Shown in pieces: positions 48,673 to 58,079 of a stretch of DNA of 64,000 nt. Position numbers and translations under genes: made by a program. The number at the start of each line of letters is the position of its first letter. The first letter of the stretch is position 1. Origin of the DNA: Riptortus pedestris (taxonomy: Eukaryota; Arthropoda; Insecta; Hemiptera; Alydidae); the NCBI GenBank assembly GCA_019009955.1, contig CM032228.1, positions 1,050,501 through 1,114,500 on the forward strand. Reading direction: 5' to 3'. A model generated the notes under the pieces. That model was not told the DNA's origin, made no database searches, and was given only the letters and a program-made list of their open reading frames with translations.

Positions 48673-51117
48673 ATGCCCGAGTCAATTCCAGACTATGCTC
48701 ATTCCATCGCTCGCCTAGAACGGCGATTAAAAAGGCTGAATCGTGACATCAACAGCGTCACTGAAGCCTCCAAATTCAGCCTCGAAGATGACAATGCGAT
48801 TCGACACTTCAAATCTGTTTTCAAAACTGCCCAAACCGAATGGACGGAGATCCGAGAAGTATGGAATGAAAGGGATGAATTCCTACTGTTAGATGGTAGA
48901 GAAATCAACTTCTCTGACGTATGGTCGACACTGTACGACGCCACCAGACGCGTCATGATAGATGCTGAAACCACTCACACGCGCATCCAAGAGCGTTTCA
49001 ACCAAGAAACCATTAATGCAGCCCAACATCAAATCGGATTCGATTCCACAAATCGACAACAATTCTTAAACACAACACAGGTGTCAACCCCCAGGACGCA
49101 CCTCCCTATCATTGAAATTCCCAAATTCCATGGCGACTTGACAAAATGGAACCACTTCAAAGACACCTTCAAGTCCTTGGTCCATGACGAACCATCTATC
49201 ACAAATGTTGAAAAGTTCCACTACCTCCTCAGTGCACTGAAGGGTGAGGCAGCTGCTTTGATATCAAGGTTTCAGGTGGACGACCGATCATACATCCTTG
49301 CTTGGGAAAAGCTTTTAAAACAATACGACAACCCTCGTGTACTTGGCTCATTGTACATCCAAAGAATGCTGGAGTCCAACACCAGATCTCTCCCGACACC
49401 AACAAAGAGATATGAAGCTTATCTTGCTAATATCTGTGACAGCCTTGACGGCTTTCGTTCTCTTGATCTTGAAGACAAAGGAGAATTCGCATTGGCGATT
49501 CTTGCGCTTCGAGACTTGGACCCGGAAACGCGAAGAGGTTTTGAGCTAAGCCTCAAGGACAGCACGAGGTCACCAACAGCCGACGATGTAATAGAGTTCG
49601 TCAGACAGCGTCTAGGGGCCATCAAGTTTTCAAACCAATTTTGTTTTCAATCCGAAGCTTCTGCCAAAACACGACGACAGAGTCCCTACAACACAAGATC
49701 CCGTGAGACTCCACCCAATCGCTTCTCTCAGAAGTACTCTACTGTCAATCTTCACTCAACCTCAAGATCTCCAGAAGCTCGAACAGGAGCATGGACTGCC
49801 CGGTTCCAACGTCCGCACACTCGGAGCACCTACTCCAATCCCATCCTACCCAAATGCCCATTTTGCAATAGAAAACATTATCTCCTAAGGTGTCCTGAAT
49901 TTATTAATATTCCCAGCCGGGAACGCATCGCATTCTCTGAGGGATGGAAGGGCTGCAAGAATTGCTTGAGGGAAGATCATCCAACAGCGAAATGCCCCTC
50001 AAAGTACAACTGTCGGCGTTGCAACAAAAGGCACCACACCCTCATTCACAATGAAGAGGACACGCCCATCCGCGCATCTTCTCCGAGACAACCTTCGAAA
50101 AAGGAGCAGGATGCACCTGAAGGTAGTGAAGTTACATTCACCGCTTACGGCTCAACAACCCAACACACACCGGAAGGAACAAATGCGGTTCTCTTAGGAA
50201 CGGTACAGATGATGATAAAGGGGTCCAACGATCGTCTGTACAAGGTACGAGCGCTTCTTGATTGCGGGAGCCAGCACACATTTATCTCCAAGGCACTCGC
50301 CTATAAGATAGACCTCCCTGTTCGGCACTTCAAGCGTCGCATCGCCGGCTTAGGTAACACCACAATGGCAAGACCAATGGGTATCGTACCCATCGAACTG
50401 AAGCCGCTCCATATTGACAGACTCGTCACGACTGATGCCATCATAATAGACTCGATAGCCCCCCGCCTTCCTAACCAAGACCTTGACCCTAACATCTGCA
50501 AATCATTTGCAAACCTTCAACTGGCTGACACCACATTCGGACAGTCTGGAGCAGTTGACATACTCATAGGAGCGGATCTCTATCCCCTAGTAGTCACCGG
50601 AGCTCCCTACGCCTCCGAAGTGCCTGGGTTCTTCCACATCCCAACTATATTTGGTTTGACAGTCATGGGTAGGTCACAACGCCACAATTCTGCTGAATCC
50701 TCGTCATTTTTCATCACGTCCCCTGCTGACACTGTGGAACAACGGCAGCGCTTTCGGGAAGTTCGGAAACCTGCCCCAGTTAAGCGGAACAGTCCAGGTG
50801 AGGAAGCATGCAAAGAACATTTCTACCGCACTTATGCCCGCACTCCCGAAAGGCGTCACATTGCGCGACATCCATTTAAGGCTGCACCCGCCCATGTGGG
50901 AAACAACAGGCACATGCTGATGAAAAATTCTGCACCCTCGAGTACAAACTTCGCAAAGACCATGACCTCGCGCAAAATTACCACGCATTCATCCAAGAGT
51001 ACATCAGGTTGGGCCACAGGACTTCCACCTCATCGCCATACCAAATATGGTATACCAAACCCTGGCGTTTGGCAAGAGGCTCTATTGAGGAAGCCATACA
51101 ACTTCCGACGCAACTGA
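48673..51117 (+). CDS. BEL/Pao Gag-protease polyprotein (truncated pol)
   Basis: ATG at 48673 (MPESIPDYAHSIARLERRLK); the frame is also open from TTG at 48664, but ATG is the likely start. An N-terminal coiled-coil-like region comes first. A Gag domain of the DUF1759 type follows (PIIEIPKFHGDLTKWNHFKD at about residue 147, WEKLLKQYDNPRVL). Zinc knuckles lie around residues 395-460 (CPFCNRKHYLLRC, CKNCLREDHPTAKC, CRRCNKRHH). Then a retropepsin of the DUF1758 type has LLDCGSQHTFIS near residue 528 and DILIGADLYP. Cys replaces the usual Ser in the D-S-G triad. Near 50915 the frame slips by one base: EACKEHFYRTY is in frame, but YHAFIQEYIRLGH, the next conserved pol stretch, is in the +1 frame. 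The last 60 or so residues of the open frame are therefore off-frame. Confidence 0.92.
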   Translation: MPESIPDYAHSIARLERRLKRLNRDINSVTEASKFSLEDDNAIRHFKSVFKTAQTEWTEIREVWNERDEFLLLDGREINFSDVWSTLYDATRRVMIDAETTHTRIQERFNQETINAAQHQIGFDSTNRQQFLNTTQVSTPRTHLPIIEIPKFHGDLTKWNHFKDTFKSLVHDEPSITNVEKFHYLLSALKGEAAALISRFQVDDRSYILAWEKLLKQYDNPRVLGSLYIQRMLESNTRSLPTPTKRYEAYLANICDSLDGFRSLDLEDKGEFALAILALRDLDPETRRGFELSLKDSTRSPTADDVIEFVRQRLGAIKFSNQFCFQSEASAKTRRQSPYNTRSRETPPNRFSQKYSTVNLHSTSRSPEARTGAWTARFQRPHTRSTYSNPILPKCPFCNRKHYLLRCPEFINIPSRERIAFSEGWKGCKNCLREDHPTAKCPSKYNCRRCNKRHHTLIHNEEDTPIRASSPRQPSKKEQDAPEGSEVTFTAYGSTTQHTPEGTNAVLLGTVQMMIKGSNDRLYKVRALLDCGSQHTFISKALAYKIDLPVRHFKRRIAGLGNTTMARPMGIVPIELKPLHIDRLVTTDAIIIDSIAPRLPNQDLDPNICKSFANLQLADTTFGQSGAVDILIGADLYPLVVTGAPYASEVPGFFHIPTIFGLTVMGRSQRHNSAESSSFFITSPADTVEQRQRFREVRKPAPVKRNSPGEEACKEHFYRTYARTPERRHIARHPFKAAPAHVGNNRHMLMKNSAPSSTNFAKTMTSRKITTHSSKSTSGWATGLPPHRHTKYGIPNPGVWQEALLRKPYNFRRN

Positions 51118-51240
51118 TCGCCTCATTTGCTCAAGGAGGCTATCAACTGGGCAAACGGTCAAGTTACAGCACTCGTCCCGAACACCATGGAGTCCGTATA
51201 GGCAGTCAGCATGCCACCTCCAGACAACCATATTTTTTTA
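50915..51240 (+). pseudogene. BEL/Pao pol remnant across a large internal deletion
   Basis: In the shifted frame LEYKLRKDHDL and NYHAFIQEYIRLGH mark the start of pol just before reverse transcriptase. About 100 bases later a different frame gives EAINWANGQVTALVPNTMES, which resembles the far C-terminus of BEL integrase (W..G.V). Everything between, about 4 kb in intact elements, is absent. The junction falls at about 51050-51120. Confidence 0.7.
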
Positions 51241-51646
51241 AATTTTATATTTTTGATAAGGTCCTGTTACTCAGATGGGGCTCAAAAAAACGACACCATC
51301 TCATCCAACCACTTTAATCCTTCACACCATCATTACATCCTGAAGCAAAGGATCCTAAAGGGTGAAGAAGAATTATTACTTTTCTTATTTTTTTTAGAAG
51401 ATATACATTTTTTTTATTATGATTCTCTTCGAGATCACAAGATTCATCATTTCTTTCTTTATTACTCCAGCTTGCAAACATTTTTATTCCTTAGAGGATC
51501 TTTATTTTTTATTCAATAACAGCCCCCCACTCACTCACACAAAAACACAGACGCCACACAAACACACACCACAAATGGCTCTGTGCTTTAGATCTAAGTT
51601 AGTTTTTAGTTTTTAATTAGCCCTAGCTAATTCAAGGTGGGCGGTT

Positions 51647-52279
51647 TGTTCGCGGAAGAATCAACTCCGCGAATAGTGAAGAGGCGCCACGACCTCATGA
51701 CGTCATCCACCGCCACTCATCCTTGCCCTGGACTGGGGACCTCGCTGCCAGCGCATCCAGCCACGAGGGGGACCGGCAGGAAAGGGCAAGAGGACACGAA
51801 AGAAGATGGCAGCCTAGTGCGGCGAGTGAAAGGGAGTCATCGTCATCGCACTGAAAAAACCCCTCAAAATGCTGGAGTAGACTCAAAAGGGCCCGTCGGG
51901 CGATGAAGCCCTGGAACAAGGAGGGGGAGAACACAAGACATTAAAGAAAAAATAGTGAGTACTCACTTATTTACATACACCGCACCCCGAAGCCAACAGG
52001 CATCAACCACATCATGGGCCCCACCGAGCAACATACTTCAACAAAAGTTCAGTTCAACCCAGAGCAGCTCACCCATCCCCACTTGTAAGAGAATCAAAAT
52101 TTTGTTAACATTTATTTATACTATTTACCACAAACATTGTAAATTACAACATTGTAAATTAAACATGCCTTGTAATTTGCCCCAAACAATACAGTCCACT
52201 CTCTCAAACTAACAAAAATAAGGGGCGAAGGGGCATCTCCCTATATCCTTTAATGGGAAGCCTCTTCGATCCCCAAACA
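51647..52279 (+). repeat. 3' LTR of the BEL/Pao element
   Basis: Same ends as the 5' LTR. Differences seen: CACGAAAGAAG versus CACGAGGGAAG, CAGCCTAG versus CAGGCTAG, TCCTTTAATGG versus TCCATTAATGG, and one fewer C in the AAACCCCTC run. It is preceded by AAGGTGGGCGGTT, a weak candidate polypurine tract. Confidence 0.95.
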
Positions 52280-52510
52280 TCCTTTCTTACATCCTCTCCT
52301 ACTATCCCTATCCTCTCTTCTTTCTTACATCCTCTCCTACTATCCCTATCCCCGCTTCTTTCTTACATCCTCTCCTACTATCCCTATCCTCTCGTCTTTC
52401 TTACATCCTCTCCTACTATCCCTATCCCCTCTTCTATCTTACATCCTCTCCTACTATCCCTATCCTCTCTTCTTTCTTACATCCTCTCCTACTATCCCTA
52501 TCCTCTCTTC
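52280..52510. repeat. 38-bp CT-rich minisatellite, right part, about 6 units
   Basis: Continues the array broken at 45920 with the same unit and variants (TTCTATCTTAC, CTCGTCTTTC). It runs directly into a fragment of the solo-LTR family at about 52511. Confidence 0.95.
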
Positions 52511-52836
52511 GTTGTAGCAGTGTAGGGCCGTGCTTATGTATAGAAGAGTGTAGTGCCGTATTTATGTAAAGAGCAGTGCAGTGTCGTGTTCTTTGTCAAG
52601 ATCAGTGCAGTGGCGTGTTTTTGTGAACTTCAGTAATCATGAGTTATTGTACTTTGCAATAAGAAGTGTAGTTATCAGTGCATGCTGTGAGTAATAATTA
52701 AGTATAATTTACCACGCGTGTAGTGTGAAATAAATTTTGCAATGATAAAGCTTGTTCGTTTAATTTTGCAATTCAAAAGAACTCTAAGAAACCGCGTTTA
52801 TTCTAATAATAAATAATTGTTATAATAAACGTAACA
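52511..52836 (+). mobile_element. 3' part of a solo-LTR-family LTR
   Basis: Homologous to the 3' part (after the initiator) of the LTR at 25060-26230 in opposite orientation. Shared runs include GTGCAGTG repeats, ATCAGTGCATGCTGTGAGTA, GTGTGAAATAAATTTTGCAA and the end AAACGTAACA. It lacks the family A insertion present in the other copy, so it is an empty-site control. The U3 part is missing, replaced by the 38-bp array. Confidence 0.8.
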
Positions 52837-52854
52837 GTATATAATATTGAATGG

Positions 52855-52925
52855 ACCTCATTTTCGTTATCTCCTTGGTAGGATCTATGGACATTTGAAA
52901 AAATGTTTCGGGGAATCTGCTAAAA
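52855..52925 (-). repeat. Family A 5' end fragment, reverse orientation
   Basis: Reverse complement gives AGCAGATTCCCCGAAACATT, CAAATGTCCATAGATCCTAC and CAAGGAGATAACG in family order. It sits between the LTR fragment and the cuticle-like exon. Confidence 0.65.
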
Positions 52926-52981
52926 ATATTTTGGAGTATGGACAATTAAAAGAAATAACGAATTACCAATTGAATTATTAT

Positions 52982-52987
52982 TTTATT
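52982..52987 (-). terminator. Candidate polyadenylation signal for the cuticle-like gene at 53 kb
   Basis: AATAAA on the minus strand about 55 bases past the TAG at 53044-53042. Position fits a compact 3' untranslated region; not provable from sequence. Confidence 0.4.
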
Positions 52988-53041
52988 AAAATATTACATT
53001 TGCTCAAACCATTTAGAATTTCTGGAGGGAGCTGCAATAGT

Positions 53042-53318
53042 CTAGTTATTTTCGCCTGGGAGCGGAGGGAGAGGAACCAGAGGTGGTAGTAGCCTCTGAT
53101 TGAAAGGAAGTGGTCTGGGTGTGGTAGTGGTTGTGGTTGTGGTAGTGGTTGTGGTTGGAAGTGGTTGGCTCGAATTGCGGCCTGGAGTCCTCGATCTAGC
53201 CTCCAGCTGGAAACCCCGGATGTTGGAAGACCATCTGACTAAATACACCTTTCCATTGGGCGCTGGGAAGTACTGCACTCCTGCATCCCAAGGCTGGCTG
53301 TTGAACTGCACTGACACC
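53042..53318 (-). CDS. Terminal exon of a cuticle-like secreted protein, Thr-rich tail
   Basis: The acceptor GTATTTCAG ends at 53319. One base completes Arg (AG|G) from the exon at 56097-56260, then VSVQFNSQPWDAGVQYF, APNGKVYLVRWSSNIRGF and QLEARSRTPG. A run of 12 Thr (codons ACC and ACA) is followed by PRPLPFNQRLLPPLVPLPPL and GENN, then TAG. The G-x-x-Y-F-x-A-P-N-G-K-V-Y-x-V-x-W...GF pattern resembles the second half of the Rebers-Riddiford chitin-binding motif. The usual charged stretch between YKF and GxYxY is short or missing, so an extra exon in the 2.8-kb intron is possible. An opposite-strand open frame here is a shadow. Confidence 0.75.
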
Positions 53319-54393
53319 CTGAAATACACAGACAGTCAGTGCCTTCTATATCGCTGCTTAACAAATGGCAACGGGGTTAGTAGATAGAATGTGCCAGTCC
53401 CAGCACCCGATTTAATGTGGAGCCAATGATCCTTGGCACACCATATATCATTAGGTAATAGGTCAATAGGTTTCCTGGTATTCGAATACTAGCGACTGGT
53501 ATTATCCTGCGTGACAAATGTGATTTCCCACCAGCAGTGATTGTAGATTAACAAATTTTTATCAAACAGAAGGTTGCTTAGCTTTTCACAGGTTACCAAC
53601 ATTCCGGTCTAAATGATATTTAATGACCTAAACGAAAAATATATAAGCTCTAACTGTTGATACAGCAAGCCTAAACCTCCATGGGCAAAGGGCGAGTTGT
53701 GAGGTTTATGTTGGCAGGCCTGGATTATATGATCGAGGCTTGTAAATGGTTGCCTTAGTCCCCGATCAGGTTATAGAGCCACTAATCCTAGGATTAGGTA
53801 ATTTCTTGGCCTAAATTTAACCTTTCCGCCAATATATAGTAGGAAATATCTAATAAGATTGTGGCAGTACACAACTTCTATTTAAAGATCTCCAGTGGAA
53901 GGCATAAGAGAGTATTTATAATACAGGCTGCAAGCGAAACATTTTGAATCGTAGGGAAACCTTAAGGCTCACGAAGAAAATGTGAAGAGCCCAGGATCAT
54001 TCCTGAAGATATTTCTATAGCAAAGGAATGACACTCTACAGACAGTTTGAGTGCATAACAACTCTTTTTAATGTGTTACTTTTAAAATTGCTCTTATTCT
54101 TTTGAAATCTATTTACTTCAGCAAGAAAATGGTAATATGATTACTTAAGCCGGTTATGACAGAAGAGGTTTTTCTTGGTACGATTGAAAAAGGTCACACT
54201 TTATGAAGTCAGTGACGCAGGGGCTGCGTAAACTAAGTTTTCCCATTAGCTGGTTCGACACTCTGATAGCCTCATCTCGCCATATATGGTTACTTTGAAA
54301 TATAGATTTTTATTTGGTGAAGAAGTTGGGAAATTGGGAAGAAATTTATTTGATTATTCAATGGAAATGCACTCTAATCAATCAAGATAGAAT

Positions 54394-54713
54394 TTAGTCT
54401 CTCCTGAGACTGTATTCTTGTTGAAAACATAACGTCCTTCAGAACACGACGGTTCATTATTCCTGAAAATGCTTTAGTCTCTCCTGAGACTGTATTCTTG
54501 TTGAAAACATAACGTCCTTCAGAACACGACGGTTCATTATTCCTGAAAATGCTTTAGTCTCTCCTGAGACTGTATTCTTGTTGAAAACATAACGTCCTTC
54601 AGAACACGACGGTTCATTATTCCTGAAAATGCTTTAGTCTCTCCTGAGACTGTATTCTTGTTGAAAACATAACGTCCTTCAGAGCACGACGGTTCATTAT
54701 TCCTGAAAATGCT
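54394..54713. repeat. 80-bp tandem repeat, 4 units
   Basis: The unit begins TTAGTCTCTCCTGAGACTGT and ends CATTATTCCTGAAAATGC. Offsets are exactly 80 (54394, 54474, 54554, 54634). The only difference seen is one A-to-G in the last unit (CAGAGCACGACG). Near-identity implies recent duplication. Confidence 0.97.
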
Positions 54714-54905
54714 CCTGCAATTCGTCAGGTGCTCCTTAAGCTCTTTAATTATTAAGCAAGACCATTTTCGTGTTCTTTTTCAGGGCATCCATTATTCGAA
54801 TTATTGGATGTATATACAACAAAGTCATTAAATTTATGAGAGGCCTCTGACAAAAGGACTGAGTTTGCTGTGGTAACAATAATGGCAACTCTTCAAAAAC
54901 TTTAG

Positions 54906-54943
54906 TGTGTGTGTGTGTGTGTGTGTATATACATATATATATA

Positions 54944-55007
<64 letters not shown>

Positions 55008-55028
55008 CATACATATATATATATATAT
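54906..55028. repeat. (TG)n/(TA)n compound microsatellite
   Basis: GT repeats pass into TATA repeats with two ACATACATATATAT interruptions. It lies in the cuticle-like gene intron. Confidence 0.95.
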
Positions 55029-55464
55029 TCAAAACCAGTCCCCATGGAGTTTAATGACATACGTTTCTAGGAACGGATGGGGAGTGTAAGGTTATTTTTA
55101 CTGTTCAGCAGTATCTATCAATCTCAATGCAAATTTTGCGATTAACAATCAACGATAATTGCCTGTACCAAAAAAAAAATATAAAAATTCCATCGCGCAG
55201 AATAGTATTTATGATACCAAAATTGTGAGTGTACATAATAGACTGGTAACCCATAATATTGATATTGGAAGAGTAAATATATTAGCATTTCGTTAGTTTT
55301 CTAGTATACTTTACTATGCATAATTGTTGTTATATGGATGGTTTGTAACTGTTAACATATGGGATACGAACGATGCACATTACACCGAGAGCTAGTAGTA
55401 CTTTATTCAGTAAAACTCCATTTCTACTCACCGGATATTTATTTTAAAATATATATATTTATTT

Positions 55465-55821
55465 GGTGAAGTATCGATCTAGGCGAACTGACGTGATCTG
55501 CTATACTTTGTAGGCCATTCTCTGACTGACACGACCAGTGCAAGTTGGCAGACCCACATTAGGTTAGATCACCTCAATAGTTTGGTGAAGTATCGATCTA
55601 GGCGAACTGACGTGATCTGCTATACTTTGAAGGCCATTCTCTGACTGACACGACCAGTGCAAGTTGGCAGACCCACATTAGGTTAGATCACCTCAATAGT
55701 TTGGTGAAGTATCGATCTAGGCGAACTGACGTGATCTGCTATACTTTGAAGGCCATTCTCTGACTGACACGACCAGTGCAACTTGGCTGACCCACATTAG
55801 GTTCGATCACCTCAATAGTTT
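55465..55821. repeat. 119-bp tandem repeat, 3 units
   Basis: The unit starts GGTGAAGTATCGATCTAGGC and ends ATCACCTCAATAGTTT, at 55465, 55584 and 55703. It differs at about five positions in total (for example TTGTAGG versus TTGAAGG, GGCAGACC versus GGCTGACC). Confidence 0.97.
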
Positions 55822-56096
55822 GTTAAACTTGCACGTGAGAAATCTGCTTAGTAGTAGAGCAGCTTCTTCGTGACGAATGTTTCTCCAGATATGGCGTCAT
55901 GTTTTCCGCCATCGATAAGGGAAGTAGATATGTGCATGTAGGTATGTATGTGAGGGGATGGGATATACCTGCATTTGTATTTAACCACTAGGGAGCGTTA
56001 GCATTAGCCTAGACGTCGCTTAATCAGTTACCATATAGAGCGGTAATACTTAGTTGTAAGGTTGTTATTATTATCTACTAGTATATATATACAGAC

Positions 56097-56260
56097 CTGA
56101 ATTTATAAGCACCGGTCACACTGTCGTACTCGGTGGAGTGGGAGACATTGGCGCCCGACACAGGGCCAGTGTAGTTGCCTGTCTGTCTGATATACCTCAG
56201 GTTGGGTGAGGTCTCTTCCTGGCCGACAGCAACTACTAACAGCGCTGCGAGCAAGGCAAC
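56097..56260 (-). CDS. Exon 2 of the cuticle-like secreted protein (signal peptide end and N-terminus)
   Basis: Minus strand: acceptor TTGTGCTTAG at 56262-56261, donor GT at 56096-56095. Reads VALLAALLVVAVGQEE, the hydrophobic core and cleavage region of a signal peptide, then TSPNLRYIRQTGNYTG, GANVSHSTEYDSVTGAYKF and AG of a split Arg. Insect cuticle genes typically encode only the first few residues in exon 1, with an intron inside the signal peptide, as here. Exon 1 is not identified. The phase joins 53042-53318 directly (AG|G), and would equally join the exon at 28429-28597 (AG|A). Confidence 0.75.
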
Positions 56261-56450
56261 CTAAGCACAATTAGAATATCATATAATGGATTTGGGTGAA
56301 ATCTGTGATCCTCCCTTTGGGTCAAAATGTAGAGGGTTTACTATCTCGCCAATCTTCTTGGATTGCATAATAAGTGATGAAGGAGAAAATAACTATTAGA
56401 CTAATTATCGAGATTCGGCTTTATTATACAAACAATACTGAGCTAACTAA
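56261..56450. other. Probable intron 1 of the cuticle-like gene
   Basis: Unique sequence with no recognisable first exon on the minus strand. The 156-bp repeat array starts just beyond. Confidence 0.4.
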
Positions 56451-57150
56451 AGAGTCGGGTTGGTGGCATTCGGCTAATCATGCAGAGCCAGGAGATGCTG
56501 TCTAGCCGGTCCCTCTTCTATCACCAAGGCGGCCTGGCATCAGGCAATGGTTACCGCGGAACCTGCTGGTAAGGAGAATGCACCAACAGCTGGCAGCCGC
56601 AGCTAAGGGATCGTGTGGGTGGCATCCAGCTGATCAGAGACTGCAAGGAGATGCTGTCTAGCCACTTCCTCCTTCTATCACCAAGGCGGCCTGGTATCAG
56701 GCAATGGTTACCGCGGAACCTGCTGGTAAGGAGAATGCACCAACAGCTGGCAGCCGCAGCTATGGAGTCGGGTGGGCGGCATCCAGCTGATCAGAGACTG
56801 CAATGAGATGCTGTCTAGCCGGTCCCTCCTCTATCACCAAGGCGGCCTGGTATCAGGCAATGGTTACCGCGGAACCTGCTGGTAAGGAGAATGCACCAAC
56901 AGCTGGCAGCCGCAGCTATGGAGTCGGGTGGGCGGCATCCAGCTGATCAGAGACTGCAAGGAGATGCTGTCTAGCCGCTACCTCCTCTATCACCAAGGCG
57001 GCCTGGTATCAGGCAATGGTTACCGCGGAACCTGCTGGTAAGGAGAATGCACCAACAGCTGGCAGCCGCAGCTATGGAGTCGGGTGGGCGGCATCCAGCT
57101 GATCAGAGACTGCCTGGAATCTGGTAATGGTCACCACGGACCTGCGATCG
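56450..57150. repeat. 156-bp tandem repeat, about 4.4 units
   Basis: Markers TCTAGCC at 56501, 56657, 56814 and 56970. The unit includes GGCGGCATCCAGCTGATCAG, ATCACCAAGGCGGCCTGGTA, GGTTACCGCGGAACCTGCTG and CAACAGCTGGCAGCCGCAGC. It is GC-rich and contains several CAGCTG or GCAGC palindromic pieces. The last partial unit ends near 57140. The open frame at 56615-56806 arises from the repeat. Confidence 0.95.
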
Positions 57151-57354
57151 TCTTCAGTCCACTCCACAACACACTAAGTACAAATGTGAATATAAAGTTC
57201 ACAATCGAGACTTACAAATGAGTATTTTTAATAGCGATAATCACGTACCTAAAACAGCTGTTTTCATCAAGGGAAAGAAACATTTATTCGTACATGGTTT
57301 GGAAGACAGAATACTTTCTATGATTATGTATTATATTTTCCATTACGTTATAAG

Positions 57355-57640
57355 AACATCCGTCACGCAGGGGCTGCATAAACCAAGCAGATTTCGCACG
57401 TGAAGTTTTACAATAGAGAAATCTGCCTAATAACACCATTAGTAGTAAAGAATCTCTAAACCTATTCACGAGGGATGAACAGTTACGGAAATGGCCGCTC
57501 TAGCTCTCGGCGGAAAGTCCCGAACATAGCCGACTCCTGCCGACCACACACACAATACAAATGCAAATGTGTCGGTTAATATTCAATATACAGAATAAAT
57601 GTATAGAACAATATTTATAGTAAATTTAAGTTGCTATAAA
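57355..57640 (-). repeat. Family A fragment, reverse orientation
   Basis: Starts CATCCGTCACGCAGGGGCTG, the complement of the 3' terminal hairpin, then AAGCAGATTTCGCACGTGAA, GAACAGTTACGGAAATGGCC and TTAATATTCAATATACAGAA. Same layout as 11165-11900, and as the 3' portion of 25151-25738. Confidence 0.8.
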
Positions 57641-57950
57641 TTCAACAGGATGTTATCCAATGATCCTAATCCAGACGTCCTAGCCCTTTCCAGTACCACT
57701 CATCCATATTCCTCTCGACAAGAGACAATGGCCCAGAGATCTGCTATAGCAGTGTAAAGTGCAGTGATAGCAGTGGCTACTTCCTTATCAAGTGCCATTC
57801 CTCCTTAGCTCTTGACTTTTTTGCCAGGCTGCTCCTCTCATTGTAGTGAAAGGGTGTAGCTACTGTCAAGAGTGACGGAGGAACTATTGTATTGTACATA
57901 ACCAAATGCAGGCTGTAATATACTCAATAAAATAAAATCTAGTTTAAAAA
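57641..57950. other. Unassigned sequence
   Basis: Mixed-composition stretch with CAATAAAATAAAATC near its end. No exon or repeat family recognised. Confidence 0.4.
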
Positions 57951-57959
57951 TCCAATTAT

Positions 57960-58020
57960 CGATCGATCCAACCTAGGAGAAGACTAAAATGAGGTCCGGT
58001 CAAAATTTATATACATAAAT
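57960..58020 (+). repeat. Family A hairpin-region fragment
   Basis: GATCGATCCAACCTAGGAGA then AAATGAGGTCCGGTCAAAAT, the segment that precedes the (AT)n block in full copies. It joins family B sequence directly. Confidence 0.6.
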
Positions 58021-58079
58021 ATAAAATTGTAACCTCTGTCTGTGCATTGATTTTTTTCTCGAAATTTCACGATAACTTT

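Larger units (their letters stand above)
45921..52279 (+). mobile_element. BEL/Pao LTR retrotransposon, internally deleted, recent insertion
   Basis: 6.36-kb element bounded by two 633-634 bp LTRs, inserted into the 38-bp array. Order: 5' LTR, leader with primer-site-like repeats and three 301-bp repeats, gag-protease frame, a scrap of pol, and 3' LTR. LTRs differ by about four substitutions and one C indel. Reverse transcriptase, RNase H and integrase core are missing, so it could move only with help from a full-length relative. No clean target duplication: the flanking 7-mers are TCCTCTC and TCCTTTC, one mismatch, within repetitive target DNA. Confidence 0.93.
53319..56096. other. Intron of the cuticle-like gene with several tandem repeats
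   Basis: About 53400-54180 is AT-rich with nothing recognised. A reversed family A end (GACGCAGGGGCTGCGTAAAC) is at about 54213-54245. Arrays at 54394 and 55465 are listed separately. A family A 3' end (GAGAAATCTGCTTAG) is at 55836-55870. A missing middle exon of the gene could be here, but I did not find one. Confidence 0.55.

Noticed and set aside
45914..52286. Target-site duplication of the BEL/Pao element (TCCTCTC and TCCTTTC)
   Set aside because: Seven-mers differ at one base, and the target is a repeat full of such words, so the match is not evidence of a true duplication.
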